A stretch of 64,000 nucleotides of DNA. Source: Bryoerythrophyllum caledonicum. Its lineage: Eukaryota; Streptophyta; Bryopsida; Pottiales; Pottiaceae. The notes below the pieces were generated by a model, which searched no databases, was not told where the DNA came from, and worked only from the letters and a program-made list of their open reading frames with translations. The translations under genes and the position numbers were made by a program. Below are positions 24,918-38,603 of the stretch, piece after piece. The stretch is from positions 19,015,105 through 19,079,104 of the forward strand of contig OZ020523.1 of assembly GCA_963971425.1 (NCBI GenBank), in the 5' to 3' direction. Positions within the stretch are counted from its first letter, which is position 1; each line of letters opens with the position of its first letter.

Positions 24918-26299
24918 TGCTAACCGCAACAAAGTTCCAATTTATACTTGGTGGATCGGTGCGGTTCGATTCTCGCCGCGATCAAATCAAAATGCAGGCA
25001 AGAGATTCGGCAATTGGACAGCCAAGCGGCATCGCCGAGGACTTCCACGAGGTGAAGCGGGAGCGTTGACATAAACCGGCGCTAATCAAAGTCCGCACCA
25101 TAGAATTGCACCTGATCCTCAAACCACGACGGCTCGAAGCTCCTCACATAAACTACGCCGCTCTGGGGAAAAAAATGCAAGTAGATTGAAAGCTTGATTA
25201 CACCACCGCGCAACCTTCGTCCAATCCCGAACTACCAATTCGAACGACCTAACTACACAGGAAATAAAAAAACCCGGCGAATCAAATCACACAAATCACC
25301 TCTCAAACGCTCGAAACCCGAACACTCCCTCACCGGGAGCGCGCGTGAAATCACAACCCTAGCTACAACAATGCGTCGAAATTCGAAACCCCGAGTAGGA
25401 GGAGGAGGCCATGGTCTGAGAGAGAGAAAGCGGCGACCAGGCGAGCCAAACGGAGCCTGGTCACGGCTTCATCATATGAGATTTGGCTCCGGAGCGCGGC
25501 GAAATAAGCGACGGCGAGGACGGGGAGACGGCCGTTGAAGCCTCCGGGAACGGCACCCGCTCCCACCCTCGACGACAGAAACTGCGAGACCGTCCGTCAT
25601 CGCCATCGTCTTCACCGTCAAACCCTAGCGCGACGAAGACGACGACCTAATGCCGTCACTGACCCTAGACCCACCCCAATCTACGCCCTCAGTAGAGCTG
25701 ACTCACCCATATCTACACTAAACGCGCTTAGGTGGTATGCTGGGTTTTGGTATGTGTCATTTCCACGTCACCAACGTTTCGTCGGTGTGAACGCCGCGTT
25801 AGGCTGCACCTAAACCGATTGAATGTCCAGTCTTTGTAGATGACGGAATTGGGTGGTGTGTGTTCGGTTTGCATCCACGACACCTAAAAGCAATCCGACG
25901 GCGGCCCTATCTACACCCGCTGAAGAGATTACTATGTAAGATCTAGAATTCCGTAGTTAAAAGGAGTGGCGGTTCTGGGGATTCGTTCCAGATTCTGTCT
26001 TATTGCGTGGATCTGACGCTTTCAGGGGGGGATTCTAATGCCGCCACTAGGCATTTGGAGTGAGTGGGTGTTTCATTGTTGGATTTGTGTTTTAGACACA
26101 TGTAAAGAGGCTGTACATATTCAAAAGTGTTTTAACGGCTTGAGGTGCGTTATCGGTTTCACGTACCTTCACCTACTTATTGGGCAGGCTTGATGGTTTG
26201 CAGTAACATATCAACATCGGTTCTTAATTTCTTTATGTATATAGTAGTACGCTACTTGCCGGTCACTTTCATACATAATTGATTCAGTGTATGAAATAT
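24918..26299. promoter_or_regulatory. SIZ1 5' flank and intergenic sequence
   Basis: Holds the presumed SIZ1 promoter and 5' UTR. AAACCCTAGCG lies at about 25620 and AACCCTAGCTAC at about 25352. GC-rich overlapping open frames at 25190-25813 carry no family motif. An untranslated first exon near 25350-25600 is possible but not provable here. Confidence 0.4.
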
Positions 26300-26385
26300 A
26301 CCAAGGGGATATCCATGTAACACCTAGGCGATATCCATGTGATACCTAGGTGATATTCATGTATTGCTTAGGTGATGCTGAATGC
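26300..26385. repeat. Short tandem repeat, about 22 bp x 3
   Basis: Three degenerate copies of a 22-23 bp unit, GATATCCATGTRAYACCTAGG. They are followed by looser GGTATCACCTAGG words near 26485. No gene overlaps. Confidence 0.65.
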
Positions 26386-27233
26386 CTACATCATGTAAAA
26401 ATTAGCATTTCCCGTATGAAGTGGTCACTTTCAAACACTACTAGCCGAATGAATTATTTTTCTAAATCATAGTGGTTCAAACACAATGGGTATCACCTAG
26501 GTATATGGGTATTAAAAACATGTCTTTCTTACATGACAGCATTTTGCTTGGCAACAATATGGGAAAAAGCGGTTGAGATTCATGGTACAACATGACCTTG
26601 CCTTGAAACTAGTTCTAACCATAGTTAGAGACCACCAAGCTCTTCAATACACAATCCGAAAAGTCCTTAACCCTAAAGCGTCATAAGGTGTCACTGGTGG
26701 CCACAATATTCTACACGTACGGTATCATATTTCAACATAACAAGGTTCACATATTGAAATGATCTCCAAATAAAAGATGTTAGTTTGAAATGACCTCCAA
26801 ATAAAAGAAGTTAGTCGAAGAATCTTCAATCCAAAGGTGTAAGTCTTGCTTAACTTTGATGCATTTTTTGTATTCTAGCGTGCCTGTATATACGATTCCC
26901 GACTGACATTCAAGGATTAATGAGTCACCTAAGAGGTCATTTGGGACAAATAATGCCAATTTAATACTATGACATTCTATTTTTTTCAGTGTTATCATGT
27001 ATGATTCAGGTTATCATGTATGATTGGAGCACAAGCCACTAAAATGTGTTTACTAAGTCAACCACAACAAGGACCAAGTAATACTAAAACACAAGAAGAG
27101 ACAATAATCCGACGACTATTCACACCCGAAATAATTAAAGGTATTTTTTATACAACTAGACGATTTTACTCCACTGTAAAACAACAATACAACAAGTATT
27201 ATCCACCGGGAAGGCAGGCGAGAAAAAAACAAC
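26386..27233. other. Intergenic, with a dispersed-repeat fragment
   Basis: At 26568-26660 there is a fragment (ATTCATGGTACAACATGACC, then GAGACCACCAAGCTCTTCAA) matching the repeat found in uL29 introns and in a GT14 intron. The rest is AT-rich and gene-free. It leads into the 3' UTR of the GRWD1-type gene. Confidence 0.5.
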
Positions 27234-30200
27234 CTAGAGAGCGGGTAAGTTGTCGAGGTTGGACGGCCTCAAGATGTTGAAACCATCGCCGGCTGTGGAC
27301 ATGAGCATCCCTTGTATTTGAGGGTGCCAGTGGCATTCCTTGAGATCCTTCTGTCCCTGTAAAAACAACAAAGAAGTCAGAGTGAGGAAAGAGTGGTATT
27401 TTTCTTCACGACTTTACAAGAGACTTGGAGAAATACTTGGTGGACGAAGAGGAGCTGTGGAGGAAGATCTTCGGGAGCCTCTGCTTGTTTCTGCTTCAGT
27501 TGCGCTTGGTACAGAGCTTCTTCTTCAGCGTCCCTTTCTAACGATAAGTCCCATATCCTGAGGACATCCACAAAAGAGATTGACTCATAAGGGAGTGGGA
27601 GACGGAAGTTTGAAGGACCAGTTGAGGAAATTAGAGGACACTTACGTCAATTGATGGTCAGCCGAGGTAACACTCAGCGTGGACGCTTCGTGAGGGCTCC
27701 ATTCAATAGATGTGACGGGAAGTGTGTGGTACTTGAAATGCGCCACAAACGAATCCTCCTGCATTCAAGACATCATTTTAAGTTTAGAGAGCTAGTACAT
27801 TTGAGGGTTTCCTGGCACTCTCACGTTTTCAGCTGAACTGGAAACCATATCTTTGCAGCGAGAGTACCTTTAGGTTTCTCAAATCCCATATCCGGAAAGT
27901 TCCATCATCACAACCTGAAGCAATCATGCAACTGGCTAACCTGCACAATCACCAAGTTGTCCATGTCAGATGTTGTCTATATATTGGTCGAATAGAAAGC
28001 TTGGTGTCGTACTTACATAGACAAGAAACACGAAGCAATACCTGTTCCAAGAAATAACATTGATATCGGCATTGTGGGCTTTAATTGCGATTGCTGAGCC
28101 TGAGCGAGTGCGTGTATCCCAGATTCGCAAAGTTTGATCCACAGAACAAGAAGCGAAAACATCTGCTTCGGTTGGACTCCACTGCAAAGCAACACAAATC
28201 ATGACATATGAGACCTCACAAATAGCAGTGGCATTCCGAACTTTAAAAGGGAAGAATAAAACTCTGCTTTCACAGCATGACGTGTTACAAACACCCTACT
28301 TCAGTGAAAAATACACGGACTTTCTAGTATACCTGTAAATCCTCAACACTTGCAGTGTGACCCGTGTAAGGAGCCTTCTCAACCACCCACTTTCCTGCTG
28401 GTGTGGGCTCCCATAAATGAATAGCACTCTTGCAATCACCTGAAACAGAATAATTCTTCAGGAAAAACTCACAAAAACCATGTAAATTACTCAGCACCAA
28501 CAGCTAATATAACCAAGACACGTAGCGCAAGATAGAAGACTAAACTAAAAGTAATAGTTGGTGTTCTAGACAACTTAAAGTCACAGCACGTGATACCGTT
28601 CATCTACATTAGTCTGGCGGTTGAGCAAGCCTATTAATATTTGTGCCACTCATTCACACCTTTAGAGTACGTAATGTTTGGAAATGCCACAAGAATTGAG
28701 GAAATTATATGTTGACTTACCAGAGAGGAGGCGCCCAGCTGTGATTGGACTCCAATCCAGGGCATAGCCCTCATCTTTGTGACCAATGAAGATATGCAGA
28801 GGGGCTTGACGCACTGTGCTAGGTTGGCCAGGAGCATCAGGGCCACTAGTTGCCATTGATCGCAAATGGGCTGCCATGTCCCAAACCTGCAAAATCAAAG
28901 ATAACATGAAACTCTGTTATATAGTGAACTTTCCTCTTTCTATTAGAGTACAATTTGGCCCCTTCCTGGTGATTCATTTGAGGTATGACAATGGACACTT
29001 TTGTCCTTATAAAATGTTAATGAATGTTAAAAAAAATACCTGAACGTAACCTGTATCGGCCCATGTGGCGACAATGTTGGATTGTTGAGTCATGGCCCGA
29101 ACTCTGTTCACACAGCCTTGATGAGCAACAAGCCGCACCTAGAAATGCCACGAGAAATCAAAGATGGTCAGCTTCAAACCAAAAAAATGCACAGGTAGGA
29201 CTCCTAAAGTGTGAGCACATCCTGAAGATAGGTTTTTAGATGTGAGTATACCTTGAAGATTGGTTTTTTGGATTGAACAGGCTGATCTGGCACCACTTCT
29301 TCCTCCTCATCATCACTGCTCTCACTGTCGCTGTCCTCGCCATCTTCGTCCATTGTTGCAGAGGGTGTCTTAGGAATCTTTCCTGTGATATTCGTCATTC
29401 GCACCACAGCAATGGCGTTGCTCCCTGCTTGATCAGCCTGCCAAAGTTCGCACTCTCTTTAAGAAAAGAAAAATACCACAACCGTTGTTAAAATGACCTG
29501 AAATGACAGAGCCAAATAGATAACCCTAAAATGATCTAAACAGCCTGAAATGCAGATGCAAACAGGCAAAGGCCATGAAAATCTAACTCTATTAAGGGAA
29601 AAACCTAAAAGAAATCCCCAGACGTCGTAAACATGACGGATACAAGCAGACAACCCTAAAATGACCTCAAATGCAAATCCAAATCCAAACAGATGAGGCC
29701 GCGGTCAGACTCCCGCTTACATGAGAAAAAAAACTACAAGACTTCGAAAGAATAGTTAAAGGAGCGTAAAATGACAGAATCAGCTCTAAAATGACCTGGA
29801 ATGACCGTAAAAAATGACTGGTTCAGAGCAACTACCTGAGTGCCCGCCACGCACTGCAACGAGTGAGGAAAATCTCTCCGCAACACTCCTAAGTCGTCCC
29901 GCATTATATCGAAGCTAACAAAACCACAAGAAGGGCAGAAATCAGGAAAATTCAACTCATTAAACAATCTCGTAAAATCATCAAAGAAAGCAGAAATCAA
30001 CCAATAGCTCCAAACTCGGAGAAAATAATTGAAATTCTCAAGACTAAGTGCTACGGACCTGAGGCACGGCCACCCGAGCTTAAAAGAGTGCAAACAATGG
30101 TACGCTGAGGGATCAAACTGGAGCTCTTCGTCCTCCGCCATCTCGTCAACTCCCGGCAGCCACACCTTGGTCGGCCCTTGCTGCTGGGAAGGTCCGCTCC

Positions 30201-30374
30201 CGTCCGCCTCCTCCATCTCCACTTCCTCCACATCCTCCTCTTTCTGCAAAAGAAAGGAAAATCAACAACAAATTGACGACACAGCCACCGAAGTTTGCAG
30301 GTCTGGCACGGCGCGGTGGTATGAACCTTTTTTCGGTGTGCACTGCGCTGCGCTTTCTTCTTCGTCCTCGCCAT
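27234..30374 (-). CDS. GRWD1: Glutamate-rich WD40 protein (GRWD1/Rrb1 type)
   Basis: Nucleolar WD40 protein; yeast Rrb1 chaperones ribosomal protein uL3 in 60S assembly, and metazoan GRWD1 also acts in replication licensing. Twelve exons close at 479 aa: 30327-30374, 30059-30243, 29836-29914, 29252-29437, 29040-29138, 28721-28886, 28333-28439, 28042-28181, 27868-27940, 27646-27758, 27437-27557 and 27234-27356. Visible features: a basic N-terminus ([16 protein letters not shown]), the CAF1C/histone-binding-like entry ([15 protein letters not shown]), a long acidic insert ([15 protein letters not shown]) and WD repeats with canonical endings such as [20 protein letters not shown] and ADHQLTIWDLS. 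The C-terminus ([20 protein letters not shown]) matches the family. AAACCCTAAACCCTAAACTC about 80 bp upstream of the ATG is a telo box cluster. Confidence 0.95.
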
Positions 30375-30946
30375 AGCTCCGAGTATGCGGAGGAGCGACG
30401 AGTCGGTGGAAGTGCTGTGGAAATGAATGAGTTGCGCGAGGTTTCTGTGGTTAAACCCTAAACCCTAAACTCTAAACTCTAGCAAATGAGAGAAGATCCA
30501 AACCCGTTGATGGCCCTATCGCCGTCTGCTCCTATTACCGACTGGTTCTATTGCCGACAATTGGGGTTGCTGTATTTTAACCCTAATTGGCCCACGCTAG
30601 GTAGATATATAATTTTTTAATGTGTAATCAAGTTTCATGTTGGAGTGTGAGAGTGATTGAATTTTTCTCCAAAATTACTTACTTATTGGTGTTATTAACA
30701 ATAAAAGACCTGACGTTTGTTTTTTTATTGTAAAAAATAATAATAGATAATTCCTTGCTATAGTTTTTGATTGATTGAAAATATACATAGTCAAATTTGG
30801 ACCCAAAGTAAATAATACATATCAATTGATGTCACTCCCCAATGCCATTTTATGCTATGATTTATCATAAAAATATTAGTGAATGAAAAAGTAGGAATGA
30901 GCACTTAGATACATGCCTATGCATCGATGGTTACCACCACTACACT
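30375..30946. promoter_or_regulatory. GRWD1-type gene promoter region
   Basis: Telomere-like AAACCCTAAACCCTAAACTC lies at about 30453-30472, immediately upstream of the presumed 5' UTR. The remainder is AT-rich with no gene seen. Confidence 0.55.
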
Positions 30947-31591
30947 ACAAAAATTTATGTTTACTGTAGTGGTACATATATTGTGGATACCCCATTAAGC
31001 TATATGTGAACAAGTTGGCAATTAGTGTTCACATCTACCAATAATGCAGCTGCTAACTTCATTTATGCAACCACCAAACTTCATTTATGGAGCCCCAAAC
31101 TTCATTTATGTAGATCCAAACTTCATTTATGCGGCCACCAACTTCATTTATGCAGCTGCCAACTCCAACCATTCCCAAATATGGACATTTAAATGCCCAT
31201 AACTCACTCAAAATTTGTCCGAATTGGACACATGAGGTGTTTTCTGACATACACATTCTTCATAAATGTCAATAACCACCTTATATGTCATGTTCAGTCA
31301 AATTTATGATCTCCAAAAGGTTGCTGATATTTTCACAGGTCTCCACAAACAACAAACAATATTTGGACTTTTTTCTTTACCACATTTTGTTAAATATCAT
31401 ATCTTTACACTAAATGTCAACAAGTTAAAAAAATAAAAAAATAGTTCCAACTTTCACCAAAATTGGTAAATATTGTTCGAACCGACATTAATTAGTAAAC
31501 CTTAATTTCCTTACACTAAATGCGTAGTTTGCAATTAGTGTGGAAGTTTGCATTTAGTCGACCATACCAAACATAAGTTTTAATGTAGTCG
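30947..31591. mobile_element. Possible degenerate MITE with embedded minisatellite
   Basis: The left end (CACTACACTACAAAAATTTA, then TGTTTACTGTAGTGG) is imperfectly inverted at the right end (AAACATAAGTTTTAATGTAG, about 31571-31591). It resembles the ACTACACTAA-ended elements nearby. From about 31047 to 31165 it contains five copies of AACTTCATTTATG spaced 20-24 bp apart. Ends are eroded, so boundaries are tentative. Confidence 0.4.
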
Positions 31592-32226
31592 CAGGTTAAC
31601 ATTAAAACATTCTAATAATTAAATATAAAACATTAATTGAGCCTATTGATTTTCAACAAAGGAGGGACCAAAAAATTGAAATACTATTCAAATACTAGAA
31701 CCTTCACACATATGATAAGTAAAGATATCCACGAGAAAGTAAAAAGTTACAATGTTTCATACCATTTAGTGTGGGTATCACGTGAATGTGGGCGTAAGAC
31801 CACTATGGATACCCGGGAGAGATACCCGCGCTCCCGCTACACCGCCGGATCGATCAACGAACTCACTTACTTGTAGCTGCAGTTGTATCAATCTCAAGTC
31901 TCCGAAGACCGACTCAAGTCTCAAGTCTCCGAAGACCTACTCGAGTCTCCGAGAACCGATTTTCATACAATACAGCAACTCACAGCGTCTCGAAAGGATT
32001 TAGTTGAAGTTAGATCGACGCTCTTAGGGTTTAAGGGTTAGGGTTTAGGGTTTAAAGCGACCGCAGTGGATTTTCTGACGGATTTGAATGGTAGAGTTTT
32101 CTCGAGAAGAGATGAACCAAGGCGTCGATCCTGTTTTTCTTCTTCAGCAATCCGAGTAATTGGATGAATTCGGAATTCGGAGACGCATGATGTTTGACGA
32201 GACCATCATCATTCCGCGGCGGAGAA
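31592..32226. promoter_or_regulatory. PHD gene upstream region with telo boxes
   Basis: Contains about three copies of CTCAAGTCTCCGAAGACC (31891-31955) and the cluster GGGTTTAAGGGTTAGGGTTT from about 32026 (telo boxes in inverted orientation) about 190 bp before the start codon. Confidence 0.5.
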
Positions 32227-34136
<1,910 letters not shown>

Positions 34137-35236
34137 CATCTCTCCACTGAGTTGACAATGGTGAGAGCATCACATCATTCATTCTAAAAACATCAGATTG
34201 CAGTGAATTCTTTGAAGATTACATTTACCTAGACTTCAAAGCAGGCCAGTTATTTTAACATCTGGCTCGCATTTCTGGTGATGCTGCAGGATGACAATAG
34301 TCAAGACGAATTCTCATCTAAGACTACAACGGCTGTGATGTTCAATTTTCTGAGAGGGGATGCTCTTATGTGCCAGTAATTTGAAGGCCTGGAAATGGAA
34401 CTTGGTAGCGCTGGCTAGAAAATGGTGGACTCTCTTCTTTTTAGTGTACAGCGGCACATGTCAAATTGTTCAATGTAAGTTGGAAACACATTTTAAAAAC
34501 TTAAGTGTAGATCATTCAATGTACATTGTAGTTTGTATTCTTACTGCCATTCAACAGCCCATTGCTGTTATTTGTGATGTATCCATCCCTTTTTTCCCAG
34601 TAAAAATGCCAGACCATTTTGTCACCATGAAGTGATTGTGTACGTTCGCTGCTTCGAGTGATTATCCTGGAAGAGTATTATCGTTGAATTCTACCTAAGT
34701 ACAGGGGCAAGCTTTGGTTGTTCTCCACAGTCGAAGTTGAGGCAGCGGTACTGAGGAGATTGTGTAAACCGTCCCAGGCATCACCATTTTGACCAGTTGA
34801 CATAGCATCTGCGCAGTTCTTCTCGCGTCAGGACTCTTACACACTTAGATATGTTCTTTTGCTACTCTCAACTTCAAAATGTGCATCTTGCGCTTCTCTA
34901 GCTTAAATCGTCATGGACGTTGCTGTGGTGTTCGATTTTGCAGTTTCACAGGTGCTGAACAAAAATACCCCTTGCATTTACAAGTAAGTCCTCTGCTCCT
35001 TCAATCAATTGCGTAATGATTTCAATCCTTCAAATCAATATTTACATCTCTCTAAGCACTGTTTAATCTAACACACGCGGAAGGAGTGCATATTGTTATC
35101 TGGACGTGGCTCAAAGTTGCAGGTCATGGTTGTGAGGTGAACATGTCCTATCTCAACGTTCACCTACACACAAGAACAAGTTGGGAGGAGGAGAGATGGA
35201 GATTACTAGGAGAGTGATACTTGGATGAGAGGCAAC
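34137..35236. other. Convergent 3' flank
   Basis: 3' flank of the PHD gene and then of the linker-histone-like gene. Several pyrimidine-tract/AG sites (for example near 34289) suggest further untranslated exons of the PHD transcript are possible. No coding gene recognised. Confidence 0.4.
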
Positions 35237-35833
35237 TCAGCGTCTTTTGGAGTAAGCAGTCGAGGAAGCGGATGTGGATAAATCACCAGTGCTACTCCGG
35301 CCTTCCCCATCAGTAGCTGCATTTTTGGGAGCTTTGTCAGTATCCACGGAAGAAGACAACGCCGCCGAGATGTGAGAGTCAACAGTCTTGGTTGCAGAGC
35401 GACTGGTCTCAGAGAGAGACGTGGGCGAGTCATTCGGTACATTAAAACTGTACTTGCGCCCCTCCTTCTTGATCACCTTCCCTCGCTCAGCCAGCCGCTG
35501 CAGCGCAGTTGTGAGCAAGTTGTTGCTGGCCTTGTTAATCCGCCGTCTGTACTTCTGTTGCAGCCGTCTCCGGATTTGCGCCAAGCTCGCCGTGCCTGCC
35601 TCCTTGAGCGTCATGACCGCGTCTTGCAGGAGCTCAAACGGGGTTCTTTCTGGGCTGTTGGGCACTTTGGGCACCTTGGGTGGCCTTGGTACCTTCAACC
35701 TCCTCCTCTTCACTCCAGCAGGCAGCTTCGGCCTCTTTGGCCCACGCATCGGCACACTTCTCGCCCTCATCCGTGTCGCTAAAATCCGCGTGGGCCTCCT
35801 CAAAGGTGCCCTTGACCTTGCCCTTGGCTTCAT
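35237..35833 (-). CDS. Linker-histone-like (H1/H5 winged-helix) protein, Arg-rich N-terminus
   Basis: Intronless frame of 198 aa. A winged-helix H15-like domain occupies about residues 62-132: TPFELLQDAVMTLKEAG, then QIRRRLQQKY, LLTTALQRLAERGKV and a final KKEGRKYSFNVP beta hairpin. The N-terminal 60 residues are strongly basic and Arg/Pro-rich (ARSRAPLRRPTR, KRRRLKVPRPPKVPKVP). The C-terminal tail is Ser/Thr-rich rather than the Lys/Ala/Pro tail of somatic plant H1, which is unusual. The start ATG follows an AG, so an upstream exon cannot be excluded. It lies 1.2 kb from a second linker-histone-like gene on the same strand. It probably binds DNA or chromatin; whether it is a somatic or gamete variant is unknown. 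Confidence 0.78.
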   Translation of the reverse strand: MKPRARSRAPLRRPTRILATRMRARSVPMRGPKRPKLPAGVKRRRLKVPRPPKVPKVPNSPERTPFELLQDAVMTLKEAGTASLAQIRRRLQQKYRRRINKASNNLLTTALQRLAERGKVIKKEGRKYSFNVPNDSPTSLSETSRSATKTVDSHISAALSSSVDTDKAPKNAATDGEGRSSTGDLSTSASSTAYSKRR

Positions 35834-37065
35834 CTTGCAATTTAGATTCTATTAAGACTGAGATGGTGGTCGGATCTCAAAATCATTGTCGGCATTGCCT
35901 CATGGTGTCTGATCCTTATTCTTTGTGCTGCAGGTTCAACCACATGAAGGGTAAATCGATTTCCTCAGTTGTGCGCCTCTTCAAGTCCTGACTTCTCATA
36001 TCTGAGTTCTACACATGCTGAAGAATTGGCGTTTGATAATTTTGCGTTGACACGTTGGCCTTTGTCACGGTTCTTCAGTTGTTCTCATGGTGTCTAATCT
36101 TGTTGCAGGTGCAGTGCAAGTAGGGTAGTCACTTTGACTCCTCAATTCTGCGTCTCTTCGACTCCTGACTTCATATCTCTGACGCACATGTTGAGGAATA
36201 GGCGTGTCAATTTTTGGACATATACCAGGTGACCAGGTTCGGGTCATGTGTGAAGAGGTCAATGCTGCATCTTTGTCATGACTATCGCAGGTGTGTTTTT
36301 GGTTGTATGGTAGGTTATAATTTCATGGTTGTCCTTTGAGGACACGAGATGTGGTCGTCCAATTTCCGAGCAGAAAACATCCAATTCATGTACTTAGTTC
36401 TCTCTCTGTGGTTCATTCGCTGGAGATTCTTTACAGGCAGGAGTTATGGATTCGATGCAGATACTTTGGTCGAAGTATTTGCTACGAAAATCTCTTTTCT
36501 ACTTTGTGGAGCGTCCGAGCTAAAATCTCACGATGAGAGCGGTGCTCCAGATCATGAGGTGAAATTTCATATGCATCCTCTAAACCTAGTCTCTTGTGTA
36601 GACGATCATGTTGTTGTGGCCCTTATTCAGAGTTAGAGGATATTTCCACATCCTCAGAAAGTGGACAACAAAGGTAAACAAATAGAATATATTGAGAATA
36701 CAACTGTATGTTCTAACATGGAGAGTTTCACTGCCTCTGTTTTTAACGACATAATGTATATTAATTCCTATTTTGGCCAAGTAGAAGCCATGGAAGTTAT
36801 GGAGATCTCCCACGCCGGGCTACTCAGCTCCTGTTGCATCAGAAAGGTCTGAGGCTTTTAGTATCTGCACGCCAGAGAAGCATGCTGAGCAATGCTGATG
36901 TGCATACATAATTGCTCAAGGTGTGTATGGAAGCAGTAGATTTAGAGCTCTCAATTGCTTGCAGTCAAGTTTTGTTGTTAGTAGACACTTGTAAAACTCT
37001 ATGTTCAATTCCTTGCAGTTTTGTTTTGTGTGAGTGGATCTCAAGAGGAGTTGTTTGATTACCAG
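35834..37065. other. Spacer between two linker-histone-like genes, with tandem duplication
   Basis: A segment of about 140 bp occurs twice, at about 35893-36025 and 36086-36215. Landmarks: CTCATGGTGTCTAATC-type start, GTGCGCCTCTTC/CTGCGTCTCTTC, ACTCCTGACTTC and GGCGTGTCAA/GGCGTTTGAT. Open frames at 36336-36636 have no family signature. Confidence 0.6.
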
Positions 37066-37524
37066 TTACCGTCTCTTCCGAGCGGGCTTGGAGCTGCGAT
37101 TCGGTCTAGATCTCGAGGCCTGAGCTCTGGCCAGCGCTCTGCCCTTGCGGCGCTGTTTCCGAGTGCCAAAGATGTGGTGAGCAGGCACTATGGGCGGCTT
37201 GAACCTGTAAAAGTGACTTGTCGGGTGTTTTTTGATTCTTCCCTTCTTGTGCAGGCGCTTCACCGCAGACCGCAGCATCTTCATGGATTCGGCGTCGAAC
37301 TTGCCGCCGTGCCTCTTCTCCAGGTGGCGCTTGATCTTATGCAGGTGGGCGCCTTTCGTGTGCTCGTGCCTGAGTGCGTGCTCCACGTCCTTGAGCAGCG
37401 AGAAGTAGGTCGGCTTTGACGCCGCGGATTTGCGACCTGCTTTCTTCCGGATTTTGCCTTTCGACGGCCTCACTGCGGCACTACGCTTGGCAGCATCTCG
37501 TCCCTGCGGCGCGTTCTTCTTCAT
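37066..37524 (-). CDS. Highly basic linker-histone-like, possibly protamine-like, protein
   Basis: Intronless frame of 152 aa with 26 Lys, 23 Arg and about 12 His, so about a third of residues are Lys/Arg. A winged-helix linker-histone-type domain spans about residues 36-111 (PTYFSLLKDVEHALRHEHTKG, then HLHKIKRHLEKRHGGKF, SAVKRLHKKGRIKK and SHFYRFKPP). It has a basic N-terminal arm and an Arg-rich C-terminus (GTRKQRRKGRALARAQ, ending in KPARKRR). The short, Arg-rich, acidic-poor tails differ from somatic H1. In bryophytes and charophytes, sperm chromatin proteins derived from linker histones are known, and this composition fits that class, but expression data would be needed. The same-strand neighbour at 35237-35833 suggests an old tandem duplication. 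Confidence 0.78.
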   Translation of the reverse strand: MKKNAPQGRDAAKRSAAVRPSKGKIRKKAGRKSAASKPTYFSLLKDVEHALRHEHTKGAHLHKIKRHLEKRHGGKFDAESMKMLRSAVKRLHKKGRIKKHPTSHFYRFKPPIVPAHHIFGTRKQRRKGRALARAQASRSRPNRSSKPARKRR

Positions 37525-38603
37525 TCTGGTGAGATTCTTTGTGCAACCTCCTCCGTTTTGTCAGAAGAGAGTAGTGTTGTCGTGTGATCTAGACATAAAG
37601 TAGTGTGTCATAAGCACAAATATGGTCTAATTGTGGGCATTTCTAGATGATCACGAGAGCTCACTCTAGCTCAACCATTATTTGTGGGCTTTTGTAAGTA
37701 CGAGACCTGTTTAAGAATGAAGTAACTAGTTTGCGGGCTAAGTTTTGCCATTGCCCAATCAAAAGTGGGGAGCTTTAAGCCTGAATTGTCTTAGTCCACT
37801 AATTGTCTCACTCTGTGCAGCATAATCACAAATCTTTAAGCCTACTCGAGTGTAATCTTGTGAGAGTTGTTGGACCAAAAGGCACAAGACTGACCTAAAG
37901 CGTTTCAGCTCTCGTGCTGCACAACGTCGTTCTGGATCTGCCGTCCTTCTGATTCTCCAAATATGGCCCTTGATGTACTACACCTTCACATCTCGATTCC
38001 TGATTGTTCGGTGTAATTTGTGGCCAATTGTGTAATAGGTACTGATGTTATTTTCGTTACCAAAATCTTCACTATCGAACTACTGTTTGCACCTTCACTT
38101 TCATAGCGTATCATGGCAACTGATCATTTTTCACGTGAATGCAGAAAATCATATCAACGGAGGCGTGAAAATCCGTGGTTCACACAAAAAGCACACCAAA
38201 TGTAATATATTTGTTTTCACACGACTATTTACAAGGTGAAACAGCAGCTCGCTTTCCAATGTATCTAGCTTCAGATAACTTGGGTTTTGAGGCGTTGTAA
38301 CGTAGCTTCTTTCATAAACTAGGAGTAATGGACTTTCTGTCGCATCTTATTCACAGCTTGTAATCTACAAAACTATGGCTATCTAGGCTTCAAAATCCTG
38401 AAAATGGAGATCAATCTGGGCCCTTTAGAAGATGTTTTTTGGGGCGAACGTTGTAAACTAGGACTAATGGACTTTCTGTCGCATGTTTCATATATCTAGG
38501 CTTCATAGCTTGCTGAGAATGGAGATCGACCGGGATCTTCAAAAGGTGCGTATGATTTGCAGTGAGTTCCCATGCAGTACTGATCTTTTGAATTTGCACT
38601 GTA
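37525..38603. other. Intergenic, with tandem duplication in the GT14 3' flank
   Basis: About 38315-38420 and 38452-38545 are diverged copies (TAATGGACTTTCTGTCGCAT, TATCTAGGCTTCA and AATGGAGATC in the same order). The copy nearer the gene ends less than 100 bp from the GT14 stop codon. No gene found in the remainder. Confidence 0.6.

Noticed and set aside
30451..30480. Interstitial telomere tract
   Set aside because: Only two to three AAACCCT units; better explained as promoter telo boxes than as a chromosome-fusion relic.
31047..31165. CRISPR-like array
   Set aside because: 13-bp words with irregular spacing in a plant-type nuclear genome; no cas genes, and repeat length is too short.
35634..35840. 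Acidic 68-codon frame overlapping the first linker-histone-like gene
   Set aside because: It is an alternate-frame shadow; the winged-helix motif lies only in the longer frame.
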